From Saprospiraceae bacterium (GTDB lineage: Bacteria; Bacteroidota; Bacteroidia; Chitinophagales; Saprospiraceae), in the NCBI GenBank assembly GCA_020627965.1, contig JAHDFX010000047.1, forward strand, positions 1 through 33,788: a DNA stretch of 33,788 bases, given 5' to 3'. Position 1 is the stretch's first letter; every line of letters begins with the position of its first letter. Below the pieces are notes generated by a model. It did not search any database. It was not told the origin of the DNA and was given only the letters and a program-made list of their open reading frames with translations. Shown here piece after piece: positions 22,285-30,334 of this stretch. The translations under genes and the position numbers were made by a program.

Positions 22285-24144
22285 ATGGCTGACATCATTC
22301 AGCTTCTACCCGATTCCATTGCCAATCAGATCGCTGCGGGCGAGGTGATACAGCGACCAGCATCGGCTGTAAAAGAGCTGATAGAAAATTCGATAGATGC
22401 AGGTAGCACAAGCATAAAACTGGTCATCAAAGATGCCGGACGAACACTCATACAGGTTATTGATAATGGCTCTGGAATGTCAGAAACCGATGCCCGGATG
22501 GCCTTTGAACGACATGCTACTTCCAAGATCAGAGAAGCAACTGACCTCTTTGCTATACGGACAATGGGTTTTCGTGGCGAAGCAATGGCCTCTGTTGCCG
22601 CTGTAGCGCAAGTAGAAATGCGTACTCGTCAGGCAAAAAGTGACTTGGGAACACGCATTGTCGTTGAGGATTCTCAAGTTAAAATACAGGAGCCTTGTCA
22701 GTGTATTGTTGGTACAACTATATCTATCAAAAACCTGTTTTATAATGTTCCTGCTCGTCGCAATTTCCTGAAAAGCAATTCAGTAGAAATGCGGCATATC
22801 CTCGACGAATTTCAGCGTATAGCACTTGCTCATTCTGATGTTTTCTTTTCTTTACACCATAATGATAAAGAAGTTTTACATCTCCCTTCCGGGAATCTAC
22901 GGCAAAGAATCGTTGGTATTTTTGGTAAAAATTATAATCAAAAATTAGTTCCGGTACATGAAGAAACCGACGTTCTCCGCATTCAGGGCTTTGCAGGAAA
23001 ACCGGAATTTGCACGAAAAAAGCGAGGTGAACAGTACTTTTTTGTCAATACACGTTTTATAAAAAGTAGTTATTTGCACCATGCAGTTATGGGGGCTTTC
23101 GATGAGTTGCTGCAAAAAGACAGCCACCCGATGTATGTTATCTTTATAGACATTGAACCCTCAAAAATTGATATTAATGTACATCCGACCAAGCAGGAAA
23201 TTAAATTTGAAGACGAACGATTAGTATATAATTACCTGAAAGTAGCTGTACGACACGCGCTTGGTCAGTACAATGTGGCGCCGGCTCTTGACTTCGATCA
23301 GGAAACCTTTATCACCCGACAGGTGCAAATGGAAACTGCCCAACGTAAAGATACTATAGCGAAAGGTAAAGGCTCTAAATCTTCATTTTCATCGTCTGAT
23401 GTGCGTATTCAACGCCCCAATGAAGCCTCAAATCTTCAAAACTGGCAAAAATTATACGAAGGTATAGATGGGTTCGATACACCCGCAGAAAAATCCGATG
23501 AGCCCGTCACTTTTGAAAGTAGCTGGACAGATGAAGCCGCCATTGACGATAAGTCAAACACCTTTTCGAAACAAGTCAAACAACCATATCAAATCCATAA
23601 CTGTTATATCATTAGTCAGATAAAGTCTGGTTTTTTATTGATCGACCAACAATCAGCACATGAGCGTATTTTGTATGAAAAATATTTCAGTGCACTTGAA
23701 AACGGACAAGCTGCCACGCAGAAACAATTATTCCCCAAGACGATCAATCTGTCGGTAGCAGATGCAGAAATGATGCGGGAAATATTGTCAAAGATCAATG
23801 AATTGGGTTTTGATGTACAAGAATTCGGTCAAGATGCGTTTATTATACATGGGGCACCAGCTGAATTGCAAAATGGACAAGAAGAAAAAGTGATAGAAAC
23901 CCTACTTGAGCAGTATCGTCAAAATACAGACTTAAAACTGGACCTAAAAGATAACATAGCACGTTCAATGGCTCGCAGTACAGGTATAAAAAGCGGTCAG
24001 GAACTCAGTGCTTTAGAAATGCAAAGCATTATTAATGAACTATTTGCCTGCGAAATTCCGTATCAGTCGCCAAGTGGAAAATTGTGCTTTGTTACTTATG
24101 ATTTAGATGACCTTTCCAAACAATTTAATGGGTCATTAGGTTAA
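22285..24144 (+). CDS. mutL: DNA mismatch repair protein MutL
   Basis: 619 residues, usual length. MutL links mismatch recognition by MutS to strand processing. The N-terminal GHKL ATPase is complete: IAAGEV, ELIENSIDAGS (Mg/ATP-binding Glu and Asn), DNGSGM (about 59-64), and GFRGEA (about 95-100), followed by the transducer domain with DINVHPTKQEIKF. A low-complexity linker (about 350-430) leads to the C-terminal dimerisation domain from about 435 (HNCYIISQIKSGFLLIDQQ). The DQHAxxExxxxE site reads DQQSAHERILYE (454-465), and the usual metal-binding segments ACR and CPHGRP are replaced by MARS and SPSGKL. Endonuclease activity is therefore doubtful. The rhomboid genes follow within 10 bp. Confidence 0.96.
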   Translation: MADIIQLLPDSIANQIAAGEVIQRPASAVKELIENSIDAGSTSIKLVIKDAGRTLIQVIDNGSGMSETDARMAFERHATSKIREATDLFAIRTMGFRGEAMASVAAVAQVEMRTRQAKSDLGTRIVVEDSQVKIQEPCQCIVGTTISIKNLFYNVPARRNFLKSNSVEMRHILDEFQRIALAHSDVFFSLHHNDKEVLHLPSGNLRQRIVGIFGKNYNQKLVPVHEETDVLRIQGFAGKPEFARKKRGEQYFFVNTRFIKSSYLHHAVMGAFDELLQKDSHPMYVIFIDIEPSKIDINVHPTKQEIKFEDERLVYNYLKVAVRHALGQYNVAPALDFDQETFITRQVQMETAQRKDTIAKGKGSKSSFSSSDVRIQRPNEASNLQNWQKLYEGIDGFDTPAEKSDEPVTFESSWTDEAAIDDKSNTFSKQVKQPYQIHNCYIISQIKSGFLLIDQQSAHERILYEKYFSALENGQAATQKQLFPKTINLSVADAEMMREILSKINELGFDVQEFGQDAFIIHGAPAELQNGQEEKVIETLLEQYRQNTDLKLDLKDNIARSMARSTGIKSGQELSALEMQSIINELFACEIPYQSPSGKLCFVTYDLDDLSKQFNGSLG

Positions 24145-24153
24145 AAAATTAAA

Positions 24154-24771
24154 ATGAGATTTGATCTAACAGACGTTGTCAAACATTTGATCCTTATCAA
24201 TGTTGTCATGTTTATAGGAACGGGTGTACTAATGCTACCCGGAGGTAGTATTATCCCCTATCACTGGAAAAACTTGATTTTATATTATCCGACTTCTGAA
24301 TATCATCAGCCTTTTCAGTATGTTACTAATATATTTATGCACATTGATTTGTCCCATTTAGCTTTCAATATGCTTTCCTTGTTTTTTTTAGGACCATGGC
24401 TAGAAAGACTTTGGGGTCCAAAGCGATTTCTGTTCTTTTACCTCGCCTGTGGTTTGGGTGCCGTATTTTTGCACCTGGCTGTAGCCTTTTTTACAGGTAA
24501 CACATATACCTCTCTACTTGGTGCATCAGGGGCTGTATATGGTGTAATGATAGGTTTTGCTATGTTGTTTCCCGACCTGAAAGTGATGTTATTGATTCCG
24601 CCTATCCCGATCAAAGCTCGCTATCTGGCACTAGGTTTATTGGCATTTGATCTGTTTGCCGGATTTGGAGGACTCAATACAGGAATAGCACATTTTGCAC
24701 ATATTGGCGGTGCTTTATTAGGCGGTTTTATCGTCTGGTACTGGAAAAGTATTGGTCGGGGATATTCGTGA
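24154..24771 (+). CDS. Rhomboid family intramembrane serine protease 1
   Basis: 205 residues, a compact six-helix rhomboid core. The WR-like loop region includes FMHIDLSHLAFNMLSLFFLG (about 62-80). The catalytic dyad is present: GASG with Ser125 and HFAHIGG with His183, in front of the last helix (ALLGGFIVWYW). It should cleave transmembrane substrates within the membrane; the substrate is unknown. It starts 9 bp after mutL and 30 bp before a second rhomboid. The core lacks extra domains. Confidence 0.93.
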   Translation: MRFDLTDVVKHLILINVVMFIGTGVLMLPGGSIIPYHWKNLILYYPTSEYHQPFQYVTNIFMHIDLSHLAFNMLSLFFLGPWLERLWGPKRFLFFYLACGLGAVFLHLAVAFFTGNTYTSLLGASGAVYGVMIGFAMLFPDLKVMLLIPPIPIKARYLALGLLAFDLFAGFGGLNTGIAHFAHIGGALLGGFIVWYWKSIGRGYS

Positions 24772-24801
24772 TGTCATTAAAATTAAAATAATTCAGTAAT
24801 C

Positions 24802-25737
24802 ATGTTCAACTCCGTTTGGGAAGATATAAAAAGAGAATTTCAGTATGGTAATGTGCTCACCAGGCTCATTATCTTTAATGTAGCTGTTTTCATCGTTATT
24901 CGATTAATTGCACTTGGTTTTTTCCTGATTCCAGGCAGTGGCGGTGTAAGTTTCTTTTTAGAAAAGATCATGGAACCATGGCTGTGTGCACATTACACCT
25001 GGAAGCACATATTATTTAAGCCCTGGACGGTATTTTCATATATGTTTCTCCATTATGATCTCATGCATATCGTCTTCAACATGCTCTTTTTGTATTGGTT
25101 TGGACGTATTCTGAAAGACCTGAATGGAAACAGTCGAATATTTGCCATATATGTTTATGGCGGGCTGGCAGGATTCGCTATGTACCTTCTATATTGTATG
25201 TTGCTGCTCCCGCCCGATGCATCGGGTTACATGCTTGGTGCTTCAGCAGGAGTTATGGCGGTAGTCTTAGCAGCAGCAGCATTGGCGCCCGATTATTCTA
25301 TGCATTTATTGTTTGTAGGTCCTGTAAAACTAAAATATATTGCTTTTACACTAGTTTTATTAGATCTGATACTAATGACTGGAGGCAATACAGGAGGAAG
25401 ATTTGCTCATTTAGGTGGTGCTGCTATGGGTTGGTTTTTTATTTATCGTCTGGGAGAGGGGCAGGATTTATCAGTACCTTTCAATAATTTAATAAATAAG
25501 CTACTAGCTTTTTGGGAACGCATAAAGGACTTCTTCAGTGGTCGTAAGCGCCCTAAAGTGGTTTATCGGAATCCAAATAAAAACAAAGCAGCTAAAGGCA
25601 ATGCCAAATCAGATAACTCAATAGATACATCTGATCAGGAATTGATTGACAAAATTCTGGATAAGATCAAACGCTCTGGTTATGATAGCCTGACTCAGGA
25701 AGAACGTGAAGCCTTGTTTAGAGCAAGTAAAAAATAA
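24802..25737 (+). CDS. Rhomboid family intramembrane serine protease 2, with C-terminal tail
   Basis: 311 residues. The N-terminal two thirds (about 1-215) are a rhomboid core: FLHYDLMHIVFNMLFLYWFG, then LGASAGVMAV with Ser148, and RFAHLGG with His203. The residue after the GxS motif is Ala where the paralog has Gly (GASA, not GASG); the Ser-His dyad itself is kept. A basic soluble tail (about 225-311; RKRPKVVYRNPNKNK, then KIKRSGYDSLTQEEREALF) resembles the short C-terminal domain (DUF6576-like) often attached to Bacteroidota rhomboids. It lies 30 bp after rhomboid 1 and 20 bp before the acyltransferase gene. Probably a catalytically competent protease of unknown substrate. Confidence 0.92.
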   Translation: MFNSVWEDIKREFQYGNVLTRLIIFNVAVFIVIRLIALGFFLIPGSGGVSFFLEKIMEPWLCAHYTWKHILFKPWTVFSYMFLHYDLMHIVFNMLFLYWFGRILKDLNGNSRIFAIYVYGGLAGFAMYLLYCMLLLPPDASGYMLGASAGVMAVVLAAAALAPDYSMHLLFVGPVKLKYIAFTLVLLDLILMTGGNTGGRFAHLGGAAMGWFFIYRLGEGQDLSVPFNNLINKLLAFWERIKDFFSGRKRPKVVYRNPNKNKAAKGNAKSDNSIDTSDQELIDKILDKIKRSGYDSLTQEEREALFRASKK

Positions 25738-25757
25738 AGTCTTAAGATTCACACACT

Positions 25758-26372
25758 ATGCTAAAACTACTCGCCCGCTTTGTTATATGGATAGGACGCT
25801 GGGATGTACAGAATGATCTGAAAGATAAAATGCCCGAAAAATCTGTCATGATCGCTGTTCCTCATACTTCCAACTGGGACTTCCCATATGCCAGAGCTAT
25901 TTTTTATGAAATGGGTATTCCGCTTAAATTTACCATAAAAAAACAATGGGTGCGCTTTCCTGTTGGGGGCTTATTCAAAGCTATGGGCGCTATTGCTATA
26001 GACCGTAGACCAAAAGAAAATACAGGAAGAAAACTAAGTTATACAGAAGCTATGACTAATCTTATCAAAGAGTATGATGGTCAAATATGTGTTATAGTGA
26101 CACCAGAAGGAACTCGTGCTAAACGAACAGAATGGAAAACGGGCTTTTATTATGCGGCTAAAGGTGCTGGGGTGCCTATTATGCTGGGTTACATGGATTA
26201 CACCACCCGAAAGGCTGGTGCATCTATAATATATCCTTCCGACGACATGGAGACTGACATGAAGAAAATTATGGATTTTTATAAAGATTTTGATGGCAAA
26301 AATCCAGAACAATTCAGCATTGATATGCGCTATCAGCCAGATGGCTTTCAAGTACATTTACAAGAAAAATAG
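25758..26372 (+). CDS. PlsC-like lysophospholipid acyltransferase family protein
   Basis: 204 residues. It has the acyltransferase signatures HTSNWD (HX4D; His36, Asp41), a GAIAIDR-type block (about 77-83), and PEGTR (116-120). This is the 1-acylglycerol-3-phosphate acyltransferase superfamily, acting at the cytoplasmic membrane on lysophospholipids or related acceptors. At 204 residues it is shorter than classical PlsC and matches the short glycerol acyltransferase group; the acceptor cannot be told from sequence. Last gene of the mutL-rhomboid group, ending at a hairpin shared with the convergent TPR gene. Confidence 0.88.
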   Translation: MLKLLARFVIWIGRWDVQNDLKDKMPEKSVMIAVPHTSNWDFPYARAIFYEMGIPLKFTIKKQWVRFPVGGLFKAMGAIAIDRRPKENTGRKLSYTEAMTNLIKEYDGQICVIVTPEGTRAKRTEWKTGFYYAAKGAGVPIMLGYMDYTTRKAGASIIYPSDDMETDMKKIMDFYKDFDGKNPEQFSIDMRYQPDGFQVHLQEK

Positions 26373-26390
26373 CCGGTTCAATATTATCTT

Positions 26391-26447
26391 AGGAATGAGG
26401 GATGAATAAAACCTATAAGTGTACATTTTATTCCTGCGCCATTCCTT
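26391..26447. terminator. Bidirectional terminator-like hairpin between convergent genes
   Basis: Interrupted stem: aggaatg (26391-26397) with cattcct (26440-26446), an internal loop, then gaataaaa (26404-26411) with ttttattc (26426-26433). It lies in the 73-bp gap between the convergent acyltransferase (plus) and TPR (minus) genes, its right end touching the TPR stop codon. It could terminate transcription in both directions, but no long T run follows it. Confidence 0.45.
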
Positions 26448-28254
26448 ATTGTACCCCATCTCCTCTCAAAGCTCTAAAACGTTTCCGGGCTTCTACGGCA
26501 AAAGTACTGCCTGAATGTTCCATCAGAATACGTTGATAAAGGTCTTTAGCCTTGTCTTTGTCATCCAGATGTTTTTCATACAATTCTCCCAATTCAAATA
26601 ATGCATTATCAGCCCGAATTTCTTCTGGATATTCATCTATGATACGCTGTAGCATGTCCGCCGCTTTGGTATATTCTCTTTTCTTTTGGAAAATTTTTGA
26701 TTTGGCATAATAAATATCATCCAGCAAACCATGGTCAGGATAAATAAGCTTGATAGAATCCAACATCTCGAAAGATCCTTCAAATTTATTTTGAAAAGAT
26801 AGTAGTTCGGCCTTTGCATACATTATCATGGGGGTGGCTGTTGTATCGAGTGAATAATGATCCATGATGAAGACCGACAAGTCTATAGCATCATTAGAGA
26901 TCAACTCTGAAGTAGCTGCTTTGAGTACACTCAACTGAGCCTGTGCCCATTCAAAGTCTCCTGAAAAATAAGATAATTTGGCATTCCTGTAACGAGCTTC
27001 TTCTCCAATAATGTCATCTTTAAAAGCCTTGTCTACCTGCGAATACAATAGTGTAGATTCCCATATTTCATCTTTCATCAGGTAGAAATCTCCTAAGTCC
27101 AACTTACAGCGCGCCTGAATATATCGCTCTACTCCAGGATATTCTATGATTTCTTCAAGTAATGGAATGGCTTTATTCAGATCATTCATATATAATGCCT
27201 GCAACTGCGAAAGTTCTCTGGCTATATTGGCAGTTCTCTTATCTCTCCCAAATTCATCCAGAAATCGCACATAATCCTGTTCCAGTGTATCCAGATCTTC
27301 TTGTGTATACTTATATCCTTTCGTAAGTTTTAATCGTTTACAACTCAAAGCTTCACGCTTAGACTCCAGGTAGTAAGCACCATTTTTACCCTTCTCTTCC
27401 AAAATGTATTCATAAGCCATGATAGCAGCATCGTAGTCTTTTTCCAGTCTGGCGTTGGTGGCTAGTTTATATACCCGTCCTCCATTTTCTTTAAGGCGTC
27501 TGTCTAATGCTTTGACCTGACGAAAAGCATTTTTGAAATCTTTTCTCTGTACAAACAACCAGGTCAGTAGTTCTGGATAAACCGTAACATCTGGCTTTTC
27601 CTGAATACGCTCATATAATTCTGCTCGTAATTTGCCAAAATCTTCCTCATTCAGATAGCGCTGCAAATAGGTTTGAATAATAGACATCCGGTTTGGCGTA
27701 AATTCCAGACTATTCAGGTAATTGACGATCATTTGATCAATATTTCCATTCCGGCGATGAATATCAGCTATTTGAAAAGAAAATTTATATTCGTCTTTTA
27801 ATATCTTATTTCCTTTCTCATAAGTTTCAACAGCTAGATCGTATTTGGTCAATGCAGCGAATTTTCGGGCTAACTGATCTATTTTACCTTGGTTCGCCTG
27901 TAGTAAATTAATAGCTTTTCTATATTGACCATCAGCTTCTTCACTTTTAAACTGTGCTTCCAGCAGATTTCCATATTCAAGGTATAATTCACTATTCTTA
28001 TTATCAGCTTTAATACGCTTACTCAATATTTTCTCAGCTTTATCATATTCTTCGAGCTCCGATAAGCACTTCAGGTATTGTGAAAAATAGTATGAATTAT
28101 TAGGCTGCTCCGTTGTCAGCTTTTCAAACATAGTTGCTGCCTTTTCATATTCACCATTATCATAGTATTCTTTGGCTAGTTTATAATTGGTCTGCGCCAA
28201 AATAGTGGCAGGTAGAAAAGCGATCAGAAAAATAAAAGACAGAATATATTTCAT
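26446..28254 (-). CDS. Exported TPR-repeat protein
   Basis: 602 residues from the ATG at 28254 (or the adjacent ATG at 28257); upstream in-frame ATG at 28314 would add a non-signal leader, whereas MKYILSFIFLIAFLPATILAQ is a typical signal peptide. The mature protein is a long array of helical TPR-type repeats, clear at both ends (YKLAKEYYDNGEYEKAATMF; KAEKILSKRIKADNKNSELY; YAKSKIFQKKREYTKAADML; NALFELGELYEKHLDDKDKA). TPR arrays mediate protein-protein contacts; here it should act in the periplasm. The partner is unknown. The C-terminal part resembles outer-membrane assembly TPR proteins in spacing, but no lipobox is present. Its own promoter should lie in the 28255-28439 gap, downstream of the tonB terminator. 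Confidence 0.87.
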   Translation of the reverse strand: MKYILSFIFLIAFLPATILAQTNYKLAKEYYDNGEYEKAATMFEKLTTEQPNNSYYFSQYLKCLSELEEYDKAEKILSKRIKADNKNSELYLEYGNLLEAQFKSEEADGQYRKAINLLQANQGKIDQLARKFAALTKYDLAVETYEKGNKILKDEYKFSFQIADIHRRNGNIDQMIVNYLNSLEFTPNRMSIIQTYLQRYLNEEDFGKLRAELYERIQEKPDVTVYPELLTWLFVQRKDFKNAFRQVKALDRRLKENGGRVYKLATNARLEKDYDAAIMAYEYILEEKGKNGAYYLESKREALSCKRLKLTKGYKYTQEDLDTLEQDYVRFLDEFGRDKRTANIARELSQLQALYMNDLNKAIPLLEEIIEYPGVERYIQARCKLDLGDFYLMKDEIWESTLLYSQVDKAFKDDIIGEEARYRNAKLSYFSGDFEWAQAQLSVLKAATSELISNDAIDLSVFIMDHYSLDTTATPMIMYAKAELLSFQNKFEGSFEMLDSIKLIYPDHGLLDDIYYAKSKIFQKKREYTKAADMLQRIIDEYPEEIRADNALFELGELYEKHLDDKDKAKDLYQRILMEHSGSTFAVEARKRFRALRGDGVQ

Positions 28255-28375
28255 CATTGTATGATTATACAATACTGCGTATTGATTGAAAATTGGATGT
28301 AAATTGATTGCCAATAATAGACTTCAGCATTTAAAACGATTCAATGTAGTATTTAGTTTCAAATTTTATACCATA

Positions 28376-28411
28376 GAAAAAGGCTGTCTTCCATTTAGGA
28401 AAACAGCCTTA
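28376..28411 (-). terminator. Terminator of the gcvH-vanZ-tonB unit
   Basis: Stem aaggctgt (28380-28387) with acagcctt (28403-28410), extended after one mismatch by ttcc/ggaa with an attta loop. The plus-strand A run before it gives a T run on the minus strand. It lies 30 bp after the tonB stop codon and ends the minus-strand cluster. Confidence 0.82.
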
Positions 28412-28439
28412 ATATTTTAATACTGCTTAGAGACAGTAA

Positions 28440-29354
28440 TTAGCCTTCGAGTTTGAAACGCACCGGCAGGTTGAACTGAACACGTACTGGTTGATTTCTT
28501 TGCTTACCAGGTGTCCATTTTGGCATTTGCTGTACAATACGCAGGGCTTCTTTTCCGCAACCTCCTCCTAAATCTCTAAGCAATTTAGGATCGGTTACAG
28601 AACCGTCTTTTTCCACTACGAAACTGACTACTGCCATACCCTCAATACCGTTTTCACGGGCAATTGTAGGGTACTTGATGTTTTTGTAAATGAACTCCAA
28701 CATCTTTTTCTCGGCACATTTTTTCTTCTCAGCATCATCCCCCCCAACGTCTTCGCATCCAGGGAAACGAGGCATTTGTTGTACGATGGTGAAGATTTCA
28801 TCCGTTTCCTCTTCTGGCTCCGGCTCTGGTGGAGGCGGTGGCGGTGGAGGTGGCGGAGGTGGTGCTTCTTTCTTTGGTGGTGGCGGAGGTGGTTCCTCTA
28901 CTACCGTTTCTTCTTCTACAGTTTGATCTTCAAACTCTATTTCTTCTTCCACTTCTTCTTCCGGTACTTCTTCTATAACCGGTGGTGGTGGAGGCGGTGG
29001 AGGCGGTGGCGGTTCCGCTGTACGTGGAGGTTCGATCTCCAAGTCATCGGGAAGCTCCATCGCATCATCCGGGATATATACTTCACGCTCGTAAGTAGTC
29101 CAGCTAAAAGCTAGTAAAGTCAGTAAAATCGAACCGACCAAACCTGACAGCAAGAATGTATAAGTCAACTTGAAAGCACTAACTTCAGGATACTTACGTG
29201 CAAACTTCACATTTCGGTCATCCGCATACTTACTTCTCAAGTCCTGTGTACCAGCTTTAGTCAAACTATTTTTAACCAGTAAAATAACACCGATTATAAC
29301 AGCTAATACTAAGAGGAGAAATAACCCGAATCCTAATCCAGAGATTTCTAACAT
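28440..29354 (-). CDS. TonB family energy transducer, two-membrane-segment type (paralog 1)
   Basis: 304 residues. TonB couples the ExbB/ExbD proton-driven motor to outer-membrane receptors across the periplasm. Two hydrophobic segments are seen, at about 7-28 (GLGFGLFLLLVLAVIIGVIL) and about 67-84 (FLLSGLVGSILLTLLAFSW), the second followed by TTYERE as in ordinary Bacteroidota TonB. A spacer with two long polyproline stretches and Glu-rich segments spans about 108-185. The C-terminal TonB_C domain (about 190-304) has MPRFPGCED, IKYPTIARE, GMAVVSFVVEKDGSV, GGGCGKEALR and PVRVQFNLPVRFKL. The extra N-terminal membrane segment is unusual. No ExbBD gene is adjacent. Downstream of vanZ by 31 bp. 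Confidence 0.92.
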   Translation of the reverse strand: MLEISGLGFGLFLLLVLAVIIGVILLVKNSLTKAGTQDLRSKYADDRNVKFARKYPEVSAFKLTYTFLLSGLVGSILLTLLAFSWTTYEREVYIPDDAMELPDDLEIEPPRTAEPPPPPPPPPPPVIEEVPEEEVEEEIEFEDQTVEEETVVEEPPPPPPKKEAPPPPPPPPPPPPEPEPEEETDEIFTIVQQMPRFPGCEDVGGDDAEKKKCAEKKMLEFIYKNIKYPTIARENGIEGMAVVSFVVEKDGSVTDPKLLRDLGGGCGKEALRIVQQMPKWTPGKQRNQPVRVQFNLPVRFKLEG

Positions 29355-29385
29355 GATTAGAATTTTATTGAGTGATGAATTGTTT

Positions 29386-29745
29386 TTAAAAAAATCGTAA
29401 ACAGGCTAAGCCTGCAAAACTTCCTATAATATTAGCAATAATATCCAGAACATCAAAATTTCGTCCCGGAAAAAATTGCCATTGCATACATTCCATTGAA
29501 ATACCGTATAAAACAGCGATAAGAACAACTGTAACAATGGTATTTTTGGGTAAAGGTTTCAACTGAATTTTCTTAACAGTTCCCCAGAGTAAAAGTCCGG
29601 TTAGTATAGCATAAACTACTACGTGTCCGACTTTATCCGGCTGAAATAAATGCCACCAGTCAAAGCTTGGCATGGCATTTCCCGGCATACCAGACAGAAC
29701 AAGTATCAGAACTGCCCAGAGTATAGCGGGAATAAAGTATTTCAT
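29386..29745 (-). CDS. VanZ-like family membrane protein
   Basis: 119 residues with about four hydrophobic segments. It has the family pattern: DKVGHVVVYAILTGLLLW in the middle and SMECMQWQFFPGRNFDVLDIIANIIG near the end, with the conserved Asp, His, Glu, Gln, Pro-Gly-Arg and Asp-x-x-Asp positions. The role of small VanZ-like proteins is unknown (the name comes from teicoplanin resistance in enterococci, not implied here). Its ATG follows the gcvH TAG stop with no gap, indicating translational coupling in a gcvH-vanZ-tonB unit, an order that recurs in Bacteroidota. Confidence 0.88.
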   Translation of the reverse strand: MKYFIPAILWAVLILVLSGMPGNAMPSFDWWHLFQPDKVGHVVVYAILTGLLLWGTVKKIQLKPLPKNTIVTVVLIAVLYGISMECMQWQFFPGRNFDVLDIIANIIGSFAGLACLRFF

Positions 29746-30126
29746 CTAACTTGTTATAGCGTTCTGATAAGTTTCAGCGTCAAGCAATTCCTCTAGTTCC
29801 GAAGTGTCATCAATTTTGATCTTGATCATCCAGCCTTCGCCGTATGGATCTTCATTGACTTTTTCCGGCTCATCATTGAGTGCTTCGTTAAATTCTACAA
29901 TCGTACCACTTAGAGGCATATACAAATCCGAAACGGTCTTCACTGCCTCTACCGTACCGAATACATCATCTTTCGCGATTTGTTGTCCTTCGGTCTCTAT
30001 TTCCACGTAAACAATATCTCCTAGCTCTCCCTGAGCAAAGTCGGTAATCCCTACGTAAGCATGATCCCCTTCTACTCTTACCCATTCGTGTTCTTTAGTA
30101 TATTTTAAATCTCCAGGCACGTTCAT
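29746..30126 (-). CDS. gcvH: Glycine cleavage system H protein
   Basis: 126 residues, the usual length. GcvH carries a lipoyl group that shuttles the aminomethyl moiety between the P, T and L proteins of glycine cleavage. The lipoyl site is in VEAVKTVSDLYMPLSG, with Lys63 as the lipoylated residue; the flanking KEHEWVRVEG, GELGDIVYVE and NEDPYGEGWMIKIK segments are family hallmarks. It is a cytoplasmic protein. No gcvP or gcvT gene is nearby, so it is encoded apart from the other subunits, as is common in Bacteroidota. A Bacteroidota-type promoter -7 element is visible upstream. Confidence 0.97.
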   Translation of the reverse strand: MNVPGDLKYTKEHEWVRVEGDHAYVGITDFAQGELGDIVYVEIETEGQQIAKDDVFGTVEAVKTVSDLYMPLSGTIVEFNEALNDEPEKVNEDPYGEGWMIKIKIDDTSELEELLDAETYQNAITS

Positions 30127-30148
30127 AAGAATCTTTTTTTAATCTGCC

Positions 30149-30156
30149 CAAAGTTA
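30149..30156 (-). promoter_or_regulatory. Candidate Bacteroidota -7 promoter element for gcvH
   Basis: On the minus strand 30156 to 30149 reads TAACTTTG, an exact match to the Bacteroidota primary-sigma -7 consensus TAnnTTTG, about 22 bp upstream of the gcvH ATG. About 18 nt further upstream there is GTGTTT rather than a clean TTG -33 box, so support is partial. Confidence 0.4.
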
Positions 30157-30334
30157 ATTTTTTTTCAGAATAAACACGTGTAATTAAGAAGAATATTGTA
30201 TTTCAATTTATCCGATTTTTCGGATACTGTACCGACGGTTGGGGATTATTCAAATAATACTTGTATAAATAGTCGAGAATCGGGACGCAAAAGGTGAGAC
30301 ACAACTTAATCCTCCCAATTAACTCAATCCCCCA
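30157..30334. other. Intergenic gap between gcvH and tonB paralog 2
   Basis: No gene is visible. It is AT-rich near gcvH and has more GC near the tonB stop (ggttggggatt, cgggacgc). No terminator-quality hairpin was found for the upstream tonB paralog, so readthrough into gcvH is possible. Confidence 0.4.

Noticed and set aside
28255-28314. Upstream start at 28314 for the TPR protein
   Set aside because: The added residues precede a complete signal peptide starting at 28254/28257, so the extension is probably untranslated.
28690-29114. Gly-rich and Trp/Arg-rich plus-strand ORFs opposite tonB paralog 1
   Set aside because: They are antisense readings of polyproline codons (similarly 30602-30934 for paralog 2).
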